A DNA stretch of 36,170 bases, taken from positions 1-36,170 of the forward strand of contig JALNXD010000031.1 in assembly GCA_023230565.1 (NCBI GenBank), written 5' to 3'. The notes beneath the pieces were generated by a model. The model did no database searches. It had not been told where the DNA came from and saw nothing but the letters and a program-made list of their open reading frames with translations. Shown in pieces: positions 23,142-31,985 of the stretch (positions are counted from its first letter, which is position 1; every line of letters begins with the position of its first letter). Position numbers and translations under genes: made by a program. This DNA comes from Syntrophales bacterium. Its GTDB lineage: Bacteria; Desulfobacterota; Syntrophia; Syntrophales; UBA2210.

Positions 23142-25301
23142 ATGAAGTATAGTGAGAAGAATAAGCCTCTGGTCTGCATGATGACCCAGAGCACCTGCTA
23201 TAAGGGAACACGAAAGTTCACCCCGAAAGGTGTCCTGTGGCATAGCACCGGAGCCAATAATCCTAACCTCAAGCGTTACGTCCAGCCGGATGATAATGCC
23301 GCCAATCGTACCGAACTTCTGAACCTGCTTGGAAAGAACGCCTACAACAACGACTGGAATCATATCGACCGTCAGGCCGGGCTGAACTTCTGGATCGGGA
23401 AGTTGGCGGATGGAACTGTAGCTGCCGTGCAGACCATGCCCTGGGATTACCGTCCGTGGGGTTGCGGCAGCGGATCAAAAGGTTCCTGCAACGACACGCA
23501 TATCCAGTTTGAAATCTGCGAAGATGGACTGAACGACAAAAGCTACTGGAACGCTGTCTACAAGGAAGCCTGTGAGATGACGGCCTATCTGTGTAAGATG
23601 TTCGGCATCGATCCGAAGGGTACGATCAGCTACAACGGTCTGAAGGTTCCGACCATTATCGATCACACCGGAAGTCACAGTCTCGGTCTTGGTTCCAACC
23701 ACGGTGATATTCAGCACTGGAGCAAGCGATACGGTGTGACCATGGAAACAGTGCGCAATGATGTGGCGGCGATCCTTGTGGCGGATGCACCCGCTACAGA
23801 AATTCCAGTCAGCGGCACGGTTTCAACTTTGGACGATGCAAAGGCCATCTGGGATCAGCTGTACGCGGCAATCCAGAATCCTTACGGTGTTGCCGGTGTG
23901 ATGGGTAATATGCACGCGGAGAGCAGCCTCCGGTCAGATAATCTCCAGAACACTTATGAAAAATCCCTGGGGCTTTCCGATAGCCAGTATACGGCAGCCG
24001 TAGATAACGGATCATATACGAACTTCGTCCATGATTCCGCAGGCTATGGCCTTGTCCAGTGGACCTACTGGTCTCTGAAGGAAGGACTCCTGAACTATGC
24101 CAAAGCTCAGGGCATGAGCATCTCCGATTGGAAGATGCAGGTCGATTATTTCCTCAAGGAAATGCGGGACGAGTTCACAGCGATCTGGAAGGTCCTGACC
24201 ACAGCGAAAACAGTCCGGGAAGCCTCCGACGCTGTCCTACTGAAGTTCGAGCGTCCGGCTGATCAGTCTGAGGCGGTACAGGTGAAAAGAGCCGGATACG
24301 GTGAAGAGTTCTTCAAGAAATATGCTGGCTCTGCTGTCGCCCCGGCCACACCTTCCGAGCAGAAGACAGAAACCGGATGTACAGCCGAAAAGCTCATCGC
24401 TGTGGCTATCGGAGAACTGGGATACAAGGAGAAGGCGAGCAACTCCAACCTGGATGATAAGACCGCTAACGCTGGGTCTGCCAACTACACCAAGTATGCC
24501 CGTGACTTCGACCAGAAGTATCCGAACTGGTACAACGGCAAGAAGAACGGCTATGCCTGGTGCGATATGTTTGTCGACTGGTGTTTCCTGACTGCTTTTG
24601 GATATGAGAATGCGCTGCGACTGACCTGTCAGCCGGAGAAGAGTGCCGGTGCCGGATGCACCTATTCTCTGCGGTATTACAAAAACAAGGGACAGTTCCA
24701 CACCAGCGACCCCAAGCCCGGCGACCAGATCTTCTTCGGGACGAGCATCGACAACAGTTCCCACACAGGAATTGTCGAAAAGGTGGACGGCAGCAAGGTC
24801 TACACCATTGAGGGCAACACCAGCGATATGGTGGCTCGTCGCAGCTACGCTCTGAACAATAGCCGCATCCTCGGTTATGGGCGGCCAGCGTATGATTCCG
24901 CTGGATCGACAGCCACACCTACAACTCCCTCCGGCTCTGCCGTCACGAAATACTATCGTGTCAGGAAATCCTGGACTGATAAGTCCAGCCAGATCGGAGC
25001 GTTCACGGTTTTCCAGAATGCCAAGAACTGTGTGAACGCGAATCCTGGATATGCTGCCTTCGATGATAACGGCAATCAGGTATATCCGGAGCTTCAAACT
25101 TCCTTCACTCCGTACCTTGTGCGGATTACCATCTCCGATCTGAACTACCGGAAAGGCCCATCTACCTCTTACGCCTCTTACGGCTATATCGAGCCGGGTG
25201 TCTATACCATCGTGGATGAGGAGAACGGCTGGGGCTTGCTGAAAGCCTATAAGGAACAGCGCAACGGTTGGATCTACCTCGCATACGCCAAGATGATTTG
25301 A
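23142..25301 (+). CDS. Multidomain lysin: amidase, lysozyme-like, CHAP and SH3-type domains
   Basis: A 719-residue protein from ATG 23142 with AAAGGAGAAA upstream; no signal peptide, so release depends on the holin. Residues about 25-215 are an N-acetylmuramoyl-L-alanine amidase (His34 in LWHSTGANN, Glu124 in HIQFEICED, and DHTGSHSLGLGSNHGDIQHW supplying further His/Asp). Residues about 228-390 are a phage-tail lysozyme-like unit with the likely catalytic Glu260 in GNMHAESSL and YGLVQWTYW. Residues about 400-590 are a CHAP domain with Cys474 (AWCDMFVDWC) and His541 (SHTGIVEKV). The end (about 605-719) holds two binding modules, the second SH3-like (LNYRKGPSTSYASYGYIEPG). Three catalytic domains in one lysin are unusual. 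Confidence 0.88.
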   Translation: MKYSEKNKPLVCMMTQSTCYKGTRKFTPKGVLWHSTGANNPNLKRYVQPDDNAANRTELLNLLGKNAYNNDWNHIDRQAGLNFWIGKLADGTVAAVQTMPWDYRPWGCGSGSKGSCNDTHIQFEICEDGLNDKSYWNAVYKEACEMTAYLCKMFGIDPKGTISYNGLKVPTIIDHTGSHSLGLGSNHGDIQHWSKRYGVTMETVRNDVAAILVADAPATEIPVSGTVSTLDDAKAIWDQLYAAIQNPYGVAGVMGNMHAESSLRSDNLQNTYEKSLGLSDSQYTAAVDNGSYTNFVHDSAGYGLVQWTYWSLKEGLLNYAKAQGMSISDWKMQVDYFLKEMRDEFTAIWKVLTTAKTVREASDAVLLKFERPADQSEAVQVKRAGYGEEFFKKYAGSAVAPATPSEQKTETGCTAEKLIAVAIGELGYKEKASNSNLDDKTANAGSANYTKYARDFDQKYPNWYNGKKNGYAWCDMFVDWCFLTAFGYENALRLTCQPEKSAGAGCTYSLRYYKNKGQFHTSDPKPGDQIFFGTSIDNSSHTGIVEKVDGSKVYTIEGNTSDMVARRSYALNNSRILGYGRPAYDSAGSTATPTTPSGSAVTKYYRVRKSWTDKSSQIGAFTVFQNAKNCVNANPGYAAFDDNGNQVYPELQTSFTPYLVRITISDLNYRKGPSTSYASYGYIEPGVYTIVDEENGWGLLKAYKEQRNGWIYLAYAKMI

Positions 25302-25307
25302 CCTTTT

Positions 25308-25341
25308 GAGGGGGAGCATTATCGCTCCCCCTCGCTTTTTT
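25308..25341 (+). terminator. Strong intrinsic terminator after the lysin
   Basis: GAGGGGGAGC (25308-25317) pairs perfectly with GCTCCCCCTC (25324-25333) around a 6-base loop, followed by GC and six T. It begins 6 bases after the lysin stop and closes the late phage operon. Confidence 0.9.
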
Positions 25342-25551
25342 ACATCGAAATCAACCGGGAAATAGCTGTCCATAATGAACAAATTTTGTGCCGATAATCG
25401 CAAGAAAAATCGTTCAATAAGACCCGCATATTTCCCGCTTATATAAGGTAGAAATATCGCTAAAAGACTTGATATGAGTTCGAAACAGAGTGATTTATAG
25501 TACTGCCCCAAGGGGTGGAAAACAGCGGGAAACGCTGGAAAGGAGACCAGA
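25342..25551. other. AT-rich spacer between late operon and recombinases
   Basis: These 210 bases hold no ORF. They are markedly more AT-rich than the phage genes, with TTGATA at about 25470 and TTTATAG about 19 bases later as a weak promoter candidate, and AAAGGAGA before the first recombinase at the end. The phage attachment site could lie here or beyond the recombinases; I see no repeat that decides it. Confidence 0.35.
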
Positions 25552-26490
25552 ATGGAAAAGATTAAAACGGCAGCCTACTGCCGAGTCAGCACGGATATGG
25601 AAACGCAGAATGGCTCCTACGAACTTCAGGTTGCCTACTTCACCGATATGATCAAAGCCAACCCCAACATGGAACTTGTGGGCATCTACGGTGATAAGGG
25701 CAGGAGCGGTCTGAAGAAAGCCGGTCGACCTGGACTCCAGCGCCTTCTGGACGATTGCAGGGCTGGAAAGGTCAACCTCATCCTCACAAAGTCCATTTCC
25801 CGCTTCGCCCGGAACATGGCGGAATGTGCGGAGATGATCAGGGAGCTGAACAGCCTCGGTGTGAACGTTCTGTTTGAAGAGCAAAACCTCAACTCCCAGG
25901 ATGAAAAGAGCGCCCTCGTTCTGAACATTTTTGCCGCTATCGCGGAAGAGGAAAGCCACAGCATCAGCCAGCATTCCCTTAAAGCTCATGAGCAGCATGT
26001 TCTTGAGGGCAGGCCCTTCGGCCAGATTTCCTTCGGTTACAAAAACGGCGGTGATAATAAATGGGTTATCAACGAGGAGGAAGCACCAAGAGTGAGAGAG
26101 GCTTTCCGCATGGCATCCGAAGGGAAATGCTACAGAGACATTCTGGCGGCACTGAATGAAATGGAGACAGACGGTAACAGGTGGAGACAGCAACGACTGA
26201 GGTACCTGCTGACGAATGTGGCTTACAAGGGGGATTACTACTCCCATAAAACAGTTAGCCTGGTGCCGGGCCAGCAGGTCAGAAACAACGGTCTCCGAGA
26301 TCGGTACTACCTGACCGGGCATCACGAGCCCATTGTGAGCCCCCAGCTTTTCGACTGGGTGCAGGAGATCATCAAGAGGGACATCCTTAATTCCCACAAG
26401 CGGCCGAGCTTAGCGGATCTGGAGTTTTTGAGGGCGGGGAATGAACTTCTGAATGAGGGAGGAACACATGAGAACAGTAACAAGAATTGA
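25552..26490 (+). CDS. Serine recombinase 1 (short, no zinc ribbon)
   Basis: A 312-residue protein from ATG 25552 with AAAGGAGA upstream. Residues about 5-150 are the resolvase/invertase catalytic domain: AYCRVST with nucleophile Ser13, the GIYGDKGRSGL loop and KSISRFARN. Residues about 165-290 are the recombinase DNA-binding domain (FGYKNGG, PRVREAFRMASEG, LLTNVAYKGDYY). It stops short of the zinc-ribbon and coiled-coil domains present in its two neighbours, so it is a compact member. Serine recombinases of this type integrate and excise phages and conjugative elements without host factors. It overlaps the second recombinase by 23 bases and may act in a heteromeric complex; alone or as accessory is unknown. 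Confidence 0.9.
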   Translation: MEKIKTAAYCRVSTDMETQNGSYELQVAYFTDMIKANPNMELVGIYGDKGRSGLKKAGRPGLQRLLDDCRAGKVNLILTKSISRFARNMAECAEMIRELNSLGVNVLFEEQNLNSQDEKSALVLNIFAAIAEEESHSISQHSLKAHEQHVLEGRPFGQISFGYKNGGDNKWVINEEEAPRVREAFRMASEGKCYRDILAALNEMETDGNRWRQQRLRYLLTNVAYKGDYYSHKTVSLVPGQQVRNNGLRDRYYLTGHHEPIVSPQLFDWVQEIIKRDILNSHKRPSLADLEFLRAGNELLNEGGTHENSNKN

Positions 26491-27841
26491 GCAACCGCAG
26501 GTCGCATCCCGCAAGCGCGTTGCTGCCTACTGCCGTGTGAGCACGGACAAGGACGCTCAGTTGGAAAGCCTCGACAACCAGATGGAGGCATTCAGGTATA
26601 GGGCGGCGCAGCGCGGGGACTGGGATCTGGTGAACATATACGCCGATGAAGGCCTGAGCGGGACTTCGATGACGCACAGAGTCCAGTTCCAGCAGATGAT
26701 CGAGGACTGCAAAGCTGGAAAGGTGGACTACGTCATAACCAAGAGTATCAGCCGCTTTGCCCGAAACACGGTCGACACGCTTCAGACGGTGCGGGAGCTA
26801 CAGAGCCATGGCGTAGAGGTGCTTTTTGAGAAAGAGGGCATTGACACAGCGGACTCCTTGTCAGAAATGGTTTTGAGTATCATGGCATCCTTCGCCCAAG
26901 AGGAGAGCCGGAGCATTTCCGAGAACGTGAAATGGGGCATCCGGAAGCGGTTTGAATCAGGGCAGGAAGTCAAGGTTCCACTCTACGGCTTTTACCATAC
27001 GGATGATGAGCTGTACCTGATCCAGGAGGACGAGGCAGCGATTGTCCGAGAAGTCTTTGAGCGTTTCGTGCATGGGGATCTTCCGATGGAAATCATGAAC
27101 GACATGATCGCAAGGGGCATCAAGCCACCTGCTGGAGACACTTGGAAGCGGCTGCAACTGGATCGGATGATTAAAAACGAGAAGTACGCCGGTGATGTAA
27201 TCCTCCAGAAAACCTACATCGAAAATCATCTCACGCACAGACAGATCCGGAACAGGGACAGCAGGGTTCCACAGTTTCACGTTGAGAAGGCGCATGCTGC
27301 GATCGTCGACCGGCGCGTTTTCGATCAGGCGCAGAAGATTTTCGCAATGCGGAAGGTCTCGGACGGGAACAGCACCTACCCGTACGGAGACATGCTCCGC
27401 TGCCCGCACTGCGGCAAGCCTCTGATGCACGGGGGTCTGAACAACTTCTTCTATGACGGAGTAAAGATCCAGAACGGCGGCTGGGGCTGCTACGGAGAGG
27501 GCGGATGCAGGAGCTACCTTCTCATCCAGAATGTGTTGGACGAGGCGATGATTAGAGCCTACGAGAAGAAGTTCGGAGAGAAAAAGGACAGAGTCGATTT
27601 CTACTGGCTGGATGACAGCGTGGAAGAAATCAAGCTCGGCGAAGACCAGGTAACCATTCAATGGCGGGACGGGGAGACAAGCGTTGTGGAGATGAATTTC
27701 TCCGAGAAACGCTACTGCCCGACCCGCTATTCTGATTTCTACAGCGATTACTTAGACCGGGTAAGGAATGGCGAGGTCAAAAACAAGTACAAGCACCTGA
27801 TGGGGCTGAAGATGCCCATAGCGCAGAAGGAGGCATGCTGA
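26468..27841 (+). CDS. Serine recombinase 2 (large, with zinc ribbon)
   Basis: A 457-residue protein. I chose ATG 26468, 5 bases behind GAGGGAGG; the ATG at 26453 lies upstream of that site. The catalytic domain has AYCRVST with Ser25, IYADEGLSGTSM and KSISRFARN. The recombinase domain follows (YGFYHTDDEL, IVREVFERFVHGD, MIKNEKYAGDVILQKTY). A zinc ribbon at about 310-360 shows RCPHCGKPLMHGG and later Cys (GCYGEGGCRSY). The C-terminal end is a helical region likely for synapsis. It overlaps the first recombinase and ends one base before the third, so the three are translationally linked. Confidence 0.93.
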   Translation: MRTVTRIEQPQVASRKRVAAYCRVSTDKDAQLESLDNQMEAFRYRAAQRGDWDLVNIYADEGLSGTSMTHRVQFQQMIEDCKAGKVDYVITKSISRFARNTVDTLQTVRELQSHGVEVLFEKEGIDTADSLSEMVLSIMASFAQEESRSISENVKWGIRKRFESGQEVKVPLYGFYHTDDELYLIQEDEAAIVREVFERFVHGDLPMEIMNDMIARGIKPPAGDTWKRLQLDRMIKNEKYAGDVILQKTYIENHLTHRQIRNRDSRVPQFHVEKAHAAIVDRRVFDQAQKIFAMRKVSDGNSTYPYGDMLRCPHCGKPLMHGGLNNFFYDGVKIQNGGWGCYGEGGCRSYLLIQNVLDEAMIRAYEKKFGEKKDRVDFYWLDDSVEEIKLGEDQVTIQWRDGETSVVEMNFSEKRYCPTRYSDFYSDYLDRVRNGEVKNKYKHLMGLKMPIAQKEAC

Positions 27842-27842
27842 T

Positions 27843-28979
27843 ATGCAGATAACGAGAATTCCCGCTCAGCGGGAGAACAGGAAAACGCGGGTCGCCGTGT
27901 ACTGCCGTGTGAGTACGGAAAAGGATGATCAGGAAGACAGTCTGGAGGAGCAGCAGAAGGCATACATGGAACTCATCAGCCTCCGTTCCGACTGGGAACT
28001 GGTGGGCGTTTACTCAGACGTCCTCTCAGGACTTAGCGCAGAGAAGCGGCCGCAGTTCATGGAGATGATAAACAGTGCCTTGGCAGGTAACATCGACCGG
28101 ATCCTCTGTAAGAGTGTTTCCCGGTTCTCCCGCAATGTGGCGGAATGCAAGAAATACACGGACATGCTGAGGCTGAAGAATGTGATCGTTGAGTTTGAGA
28201 AAGAGCACATCAGCACAGCTGATACGACAAGTTCCTTCATCTTTTCCCTCATGTCCGCCATCGCGGAGAATGAGAGCCGGAGCATTTCTGAGAATATGAA
28301 ATGGGGCCAGCGGGAGAGGGTTAAGCGCGGCGAGTACAACCTCGGCAACAATCGCATCCTCGGGTATGACTGTGTAGACGGCAAGCTGGTGCCGAATGAT
28401 GATGCTGATGCCATCCGACTCATCTACGCACTGTTTCTGGAGGGCAAGACCATCGAGGAGATCAGGAGACAGCTTGCGGACATCGGAGTCCAGACGCGGA
28501 AAGGTACCCGGCTGTCCCGCAATAACATCCTATACATTTTGAAAAACGAAACCTACCGTGGCGATAAGCTTCTGCAAAAGACGCATCCGAAGGATTTGAT
28601 AACCAAGCGACCTGATCCGAATGTACCCTTTGAGAGCAAATACCTGATAGGGGATCATGAGGCGCTCATCGCTCCTGCGGTATGGGACGCAGTTCAGCAG
28701 AAGCTAAAAAGGAATAATGAACTGACAGAAGTGGTTGGTCACAGAGGTGGTCAGCCACATTTTTTATACGGGAAAGTCTTCTGCGGCGAGTGTGGAGCCC
28801 CTATGACGAGGCGGACGGTCAACGGTCCAGGCGGGATGAAGATCAAGACCTGGATTTGCAGGGAGAAGCGGAACGGGAGCGGCTGTAAGGGTCGGAACGT
28901 GAAGGAAGAAGAGCTGCTGGCAGTCAGTGAAACCGCGACGGAGATTGTGGTGAAAGAGGACGGGATTGCGGCCGAGTGA
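27843..28979 (+). CDS. Serine recombinase 3 (large, with zinc ribbon)
   Basis: A 378-residue protein from ATG 27843, with AAGGAGG 8 bases upstream, one base after the second recombinase stop. The catalytic domain has VYCRVST with Ser24 and KSVSRFSRN; the loop after the beta strand (VGVYSDVLSGLSAEKRPQF) differs from the other two. The recombinase domain (LGYDCVDGK, IRLIYALFLEGKTIEEIRRQL, ILKNETYRGDKLLQKTHP) and a zinc ribbon (VFCGECGAPM, ICREKRNGSGC) follow. Triplets of tandem serine recombinases are known from some integrative elements of Firmicutes; their division of labour is not clear to me. A hairpin terminator follows 9 bases later. Confidence 0.93.
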   Translation: MQITRIPAQRENRKTRVAVYCRVSTEKDDQEDSLEEQQKAYMELISLRSDWELVGVYSDVLSGLSAEKRPQFMEMINSALAGNIDRILCKSVSRFSRNVAECKKYTDMLRLKNVIVEFEKEHISTADTTSSFIFSLMSAIAENESRSISENMKWGQRERVKRGEYNLGNNRILGYDCVDGKLVPNDDADAIRLIYALFLEGKTIEEIRRQLADIGVQTRKGTRLSRNNILYILKNETYRGDKLLQKTHPKDLITKRPDPNVPFESKYLIGDHEALIAPAVWDAVQQKLKRNNELTEVVGHRGGQPHFLYGKVFCGECGAPMTRRTVNGPGGMKIKTWICREKRNGSGCKGRNVKEEELLAVSETATEIVVKEDGIAAE

Positions 28980-28987
28980 AGTTGCTT

Positions 28988-29055
28988 GCCCACCTGCTTT
29001 GCTTTCTGGTCTGGGAGAGATTCCAAGCTTGAAAACAGAGCAGGTGGGCTTTTTT
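28988..29055 (+). terminator. Long-stem terminator element, copy 1
   Basis: The outer stem pairs 28988-29006 with 29031-29049 (19 positions: one G-T wobble and one mismatch), a smaller inner stem (TGGGA/TTCCA) fills the loop, and six T follow. It closes the recombinase operon. A related element with compensatory changes follows the epimerase gene (33055-33130). Confidence 0.75.
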
Positions 29056-29058
29056 GTC

Positions 29059-29235
29059 GTTGATAGCGACATTACATTCGAACCGCATGACGCTGATAGC
29101 AACAGAAAAATACATAAACAGCAGCGATTCATAAAGTTTTCATACTTTATCTGCAACAAAACTATTGATTTCGGAAGCGATAGTTGCTACAATAGATGCG
29201 TTGCTTGCTGAACATAGTTGACGCTATTAGCAACA
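29059..29235 (+). promoter_or_regulatory. Operator candidates upstream of the HTH-dehydrogenase
   Basis: TAGC-type motifs recur: GTTGATAGCGAC (29059-29070), GCTGATAGCAAC (29092-29103), GCGATAGTTGCTAC (29177-29190) inside the promoter spacer, and GTTGACGCTATTAGCAAC (29218-29235), which has GTTG/CAAC inverted ends and abuts the ribosome site. They may bind the XRE domain encoded by the next gene (autoregulation, inference). Confidence 0.45.
29165..29193 (+). promoter_or_regulatory. Promoter of the sugar-nucleotide cassette
   Basis: A -35 TTGATT at 29165-29170 and -10 TACAAT at 29188-29193 are spaced by exactly 17 bases, in an AT-rich stretch behind a terminator. The gene starts about 50 bases downstream. 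A putative operator motif overlaps the spacer. Confidence 0.65.
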
Positions 29236-29245
29236 GGAGGTTCCA

Positions 29246-30739
29246 ATGAAACACTTATCTTTGAAACTGCTATCCGAAACAGTGGCCAGCAGAAGAAAGA
29301 CGCTCAAGCTTTCTCAGACTGCCCTTGCGGATAAAGCCAATATAAACCGTTCTATTTTGTCACGCCTTGAGTCGGGAGATTATAGCCCGTCCGTTGATCA
29401 GCTTCTTTCTCTCTGTGCGGTCCTGGGCTTTCAGCCTTCGGACGTCATTGTGGACGATGAGGCGGAGATGGCTGCCGTCGAGCGAAAAAAGATCGCTGTG
29501 GCCGGTACTGGATATGTGGGTCTTTCCCTTGCGGTTTTGCTTTCTCAGCACAACGATGTGACTGCTGTGGATATCATTCCGGAAAAGGTGGATAAGATCA
29601 ACCGCTGGGAATCGCCTATCCAGGATGAGTACATAGAAAAATATATGGCGGAGCATGAAACAAGAGGACTGAGCTTGACGGCTACCACAGATGCGACTTC
29701 CGCTTATTCTACGGCTGACTTCATTATCATCGCTGCGCCGACGAACTATGACCCGAAGACGAATTTCTTTGATTGCTCCGCTGTGGAGAGCGTGCTGTCT
29801 CTCATCAAAGAGGCAACTGAGGATCGGAAAGAAAAGCCCACCATCGTAATCAAATCTACTATCCCGGTTGGATACACGGTACATGTCCGCGAGAAGATGG
29901 GAATGGATAATATCATTTTCAGCCCGGAGTTCTTAAGGGAATCAAAGGCACTGTATGATAACCTCTATCCCAGCCGGATTATTGTTGGTGCGGATGAGAA
30001 GAATCAGCCTGCTGCTGAGACTTTCGCCGCGCTTCTTCAGCAAGGTGCGATCAAGACCTCAATCCCGGTGCTGTTTATGGAGACCACGGAAGCAGAGGCG
30101 ACCAAGTTGTTTGTCAATACTTACCTTGCCCTGCGCGTATCCTACTTCAACGAGCTGGATACCTACGCTGAGGTGAAACACCTCAAGACCGCGCCGATTA
30201 TCAAGGGCGTGTGTCTGGATCCGAGGGTGGGAGATTACTACAACAATCCCTCATTCGGTTATGGCGGCTATTGCCTGCCGAAAGATACGAAGCAGCTACT
30301 GGCTAACTACCAGGATGTGCCGGAGAATCTGATCCAGGCAATTGTGGAGAGCAACCGGACCAGGAAGGACTTCATTGCTGACCGTGTTCTGGAGATTGCC
30401 GGGACATATGGGAACAGTGCCTCCTACTCAGCCGAGCAGGAGAGCAGGCAGAAGGACATTGTGGTCGGTGTGTATCGCCTCACGATGAAATCCAACAGTG
30501 ACAACTTCCGGCAGTCATCCATCCAGGGAGTCATGAAACGGATCAAGGCAAAAGGCGCGACTGTCGTGATCTACGAACCTACACTGGAAGATGGCACGAC
30601 CTTCTTCGGTTCTCTTGTGGTCAATGACCTAAAGAAGTTCAAGAAGATGTGCGGTTGCATCATCGCTAACCGCTATGACAGCGTACTGGATGACGTAGAA
30701 GAAAAGGTTTACACACGCGATCTGTTCAGAAGAGATTAA
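29246..30739 (+). CDS. HTH (XRE)-UDP-glucose 6-dehydrogenase fusion
   Basis: A 497-residue protein from ATG 29246, 5 bases behind AGGAGG. Residues about 8-66 form an XRE/Cro helix-turn-helix (SRRKTLKLSQTALADKANINRSILSRLESGDYSPS). Residues about 80-497 are a complete UDP-glucose dehydrogenase: the NAD fold GTGYVG (87-92), ESPIQDEYI, KSTIPVGYT, SPEFLRESKALYDNL, and catalytic Cys343 in FGYGGYCLPKD. The enzyme oxidises UDP-glucose to UDP-glucuronate. The fusion suggests a regulator that senses substrate or NAD state, or an enzyme that binds its own promoter. A short insertion near residue 390-410 (GNSASYSAEQESRQKD) is absent from the paralogue downstream. The catalytic Cys argues that the enzyme part is active. 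Confidence 0.9.
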   Translation: MKHLSLKLLSETVASRRKTLKLSQTALADKANINRSILSRLESGDYSPSVDQLLSLCAVLGFQPSDVIVDDEAEMAAVERKKIAVAGTGYVGLSLAVLLSQHNDVTAVDIIPEKVDKINRWESPIQDEYIEKYMAEHETRGLSLTATTDATSAYSTADFIIIAAPTNYDPKTNFFDCSAVESVLSLIKEATEDRKEKPTIVIKSTIPVGYTVHVREKMGMDNIIFSPEFLRESKALYDNLYPSRIIVGADEKNQPAAETFAALLQQGAIKTSIPVLFMETTEAEATKLFVNTYLALRVSYFNELDTYAEVKHLKTAPIIKGVCLDPRVGDYYNNPSFGYGGYCLPKDTKQLLANYQDVPENLIQAIVESNRTRKDFIADRVLEIAGTYGNSASYSAEQESRQKDIVVGVYRLTMKSNSDNFRQSSIQGVMKRIKAKGATVVIYEPTLEDGTTFFGSLVVNDLKKFKKMCGCIIANRYDSVLDDVEEKVYTRDLFRRD

Positions 30740-30759
30740 TTTGCAAAGGAGCAAAACAT

Positions 30760-31983
30760 ATGAAAATCACAGTTGCAGGAGTAGGATATGTGGGACTCAG
30801 CCTGGCCGTCTTGCTTGCCCAGAAACATGATGTGACCGCTATCACCACTACAGAATCAAAGGCAGAAAAGCTGAACAAGTTTATTAGCCCGATCCAGGAT
30901 GATGAGATCGAGAGATTTTTCAAGGAGGCCAGAGAGGGCCAGAGGACTCTGAATCTCCATACAACGACCGATAAGGCGGCGGCTTATGGCTCTGCCGAAT
31001 TGGTTATCATTGCCACCCCGACGAACTATGACGATGAGCATCAGTTTTTCGATACCTCCGCTGTGGAAGATGCCATCGAATGGACGCTGAAGGTGAACCC
31101 GAATGTCCTCATGGTTATCAAGTCCACCATCCCGGTGGGGTACACCGATTCCGTCCTGAAAAAGTATGGTGTTGACAACATCATCTTCAGCCCGGAGTTC
31201 CTCCGGGAGTCAAAAGCTCTCTATGACAACCTCCATCCCAGCCGCATTGTCGTCGGCGCTTATGATGATCATAGAGCCGATGCGGAGATGTTTGCAAACC
31301 TGCTGCTGGAAGGAGCAAGAACAGAAGAAGAGAGAGCTGGGCAGGAACCCCAGAACATTCCGATCCTGATTGCGCATCCGACAGAAGCAGAGGCGATCAA
31401 GCTTTTCGCCAACACCTATCTGGCTGTCCGTGTCAGCTACTTTAACGAGCTGGATACCTATGCTCAAACTAAGGGTCTGGACACGCAGATGATTATCGAC
31501 GGCGTGTGCATGGATCCCCGTATCGGCGGCCATTACAACAACCCCTCCTTCGGTTATGGCGGCTATTGCCTGCCTAAGGATACCAAGCAGCTGCTGGCCA
31601 ACTATAAGGATGTCCCGCAGACTATGATCGAGGCTGTTGTGAAGTCCAACACCGTTCGTAAGGACTTCATTGCCGACCAGATCATTGCCCGTAATCCCGG
31701 TACAGTTGGTGTGTACCGCCTGACCATGAAGAGCAACTCGGATAACTTCCGTGCATCCGCTATCCAAGGCGTCATGAAGCGGATCAAGGCAAAGGGCATC
31801 CCGATCATTATCTATGAGCCGACGCTGGAAGATGGCAGCGAGTTCTTCCGCTCAAAGGTCGTAAACAATCTGGAGCAGTTTAAGGCCCAGAGTGATGTGA
31901 TCCTGGCGAATCGCTTTGATGCGGATGTGCTCGGTGATGTAGAAGAAAAGGTTTACACCCGTGACCTGTTCCGGAGGGATTAA
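30760..31983 (+). CDS. UDP-glucose 6-dehydrogenase (HasB-type)
   Basis: A 407-residue protein from ATG 30760 with AAAGGAG upstream, 20 bases behind the fusion gene and clearly its paralogue (shared SPEFLRESKALYDNL, NPSFGYGGYCLPKDTKQLLANY, VYTRDLFRRD endings). The NAD-binding motif is GVGYVG at the N-terminus and the catalytic Cys is Cys270. It lacks the HTH domain. Length matches HasB-type enzymes of about 400 residues that make UDP-glucuronate for capsule. Two dehydrogenases in a row may be a regulator/enzyme pair or dosage duplication. An insert at about 184-200 (EEERAGQEPQN) is specific to this copy. Confidence 0.93.
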   Translation: MKITVAGVGYVGLSLAVLLAQKHDVTAITTTESKAEKLNKFISPIQDDEIERFFKEAREGQRTLNLHTTTDKAAAYGSAELVIIATPTNYDDEHQFFDTSAVEDAIEWTLKVNPNVLMVIKSTIPVGYTDSVLKKYGVDNIIFSPEFLRESKALYDNLHPSRIVVGAYDDHRADAEMFANLLLEGARTEEERAGQEPQNIPILIAHPTEAEAIKLFANTYLAVRVSYFNELDTYAQTKGLDTQMIIDGVCMDPRIGGHYNNPSFGYGGYCLPKDTKQLLANYKDVPQTMIEAVVKSNTVRKDFIADQIIARNPGTVGVYRLTMKSNSDNFRASAIQGVMKRIKAKGIPIIIYEPTLEDGSEFFRSKVVNNLEQFKAQSDVILANRFDADVLGDVEEKVYTRDLFRRD

Positions 31984-31985
31984 GG

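Noticed and set aside
25342..25551. Phage attachment site
   Set aside because: No repeat within the window that pairs with another end; the left phage end is outside, so it cannot be decided.
28988..29055. Insertion sequence end or tRNA
   Set aside because: No transposase, target duplication, or tRNA arms; the stem plus T tract fit a terminator-type element.
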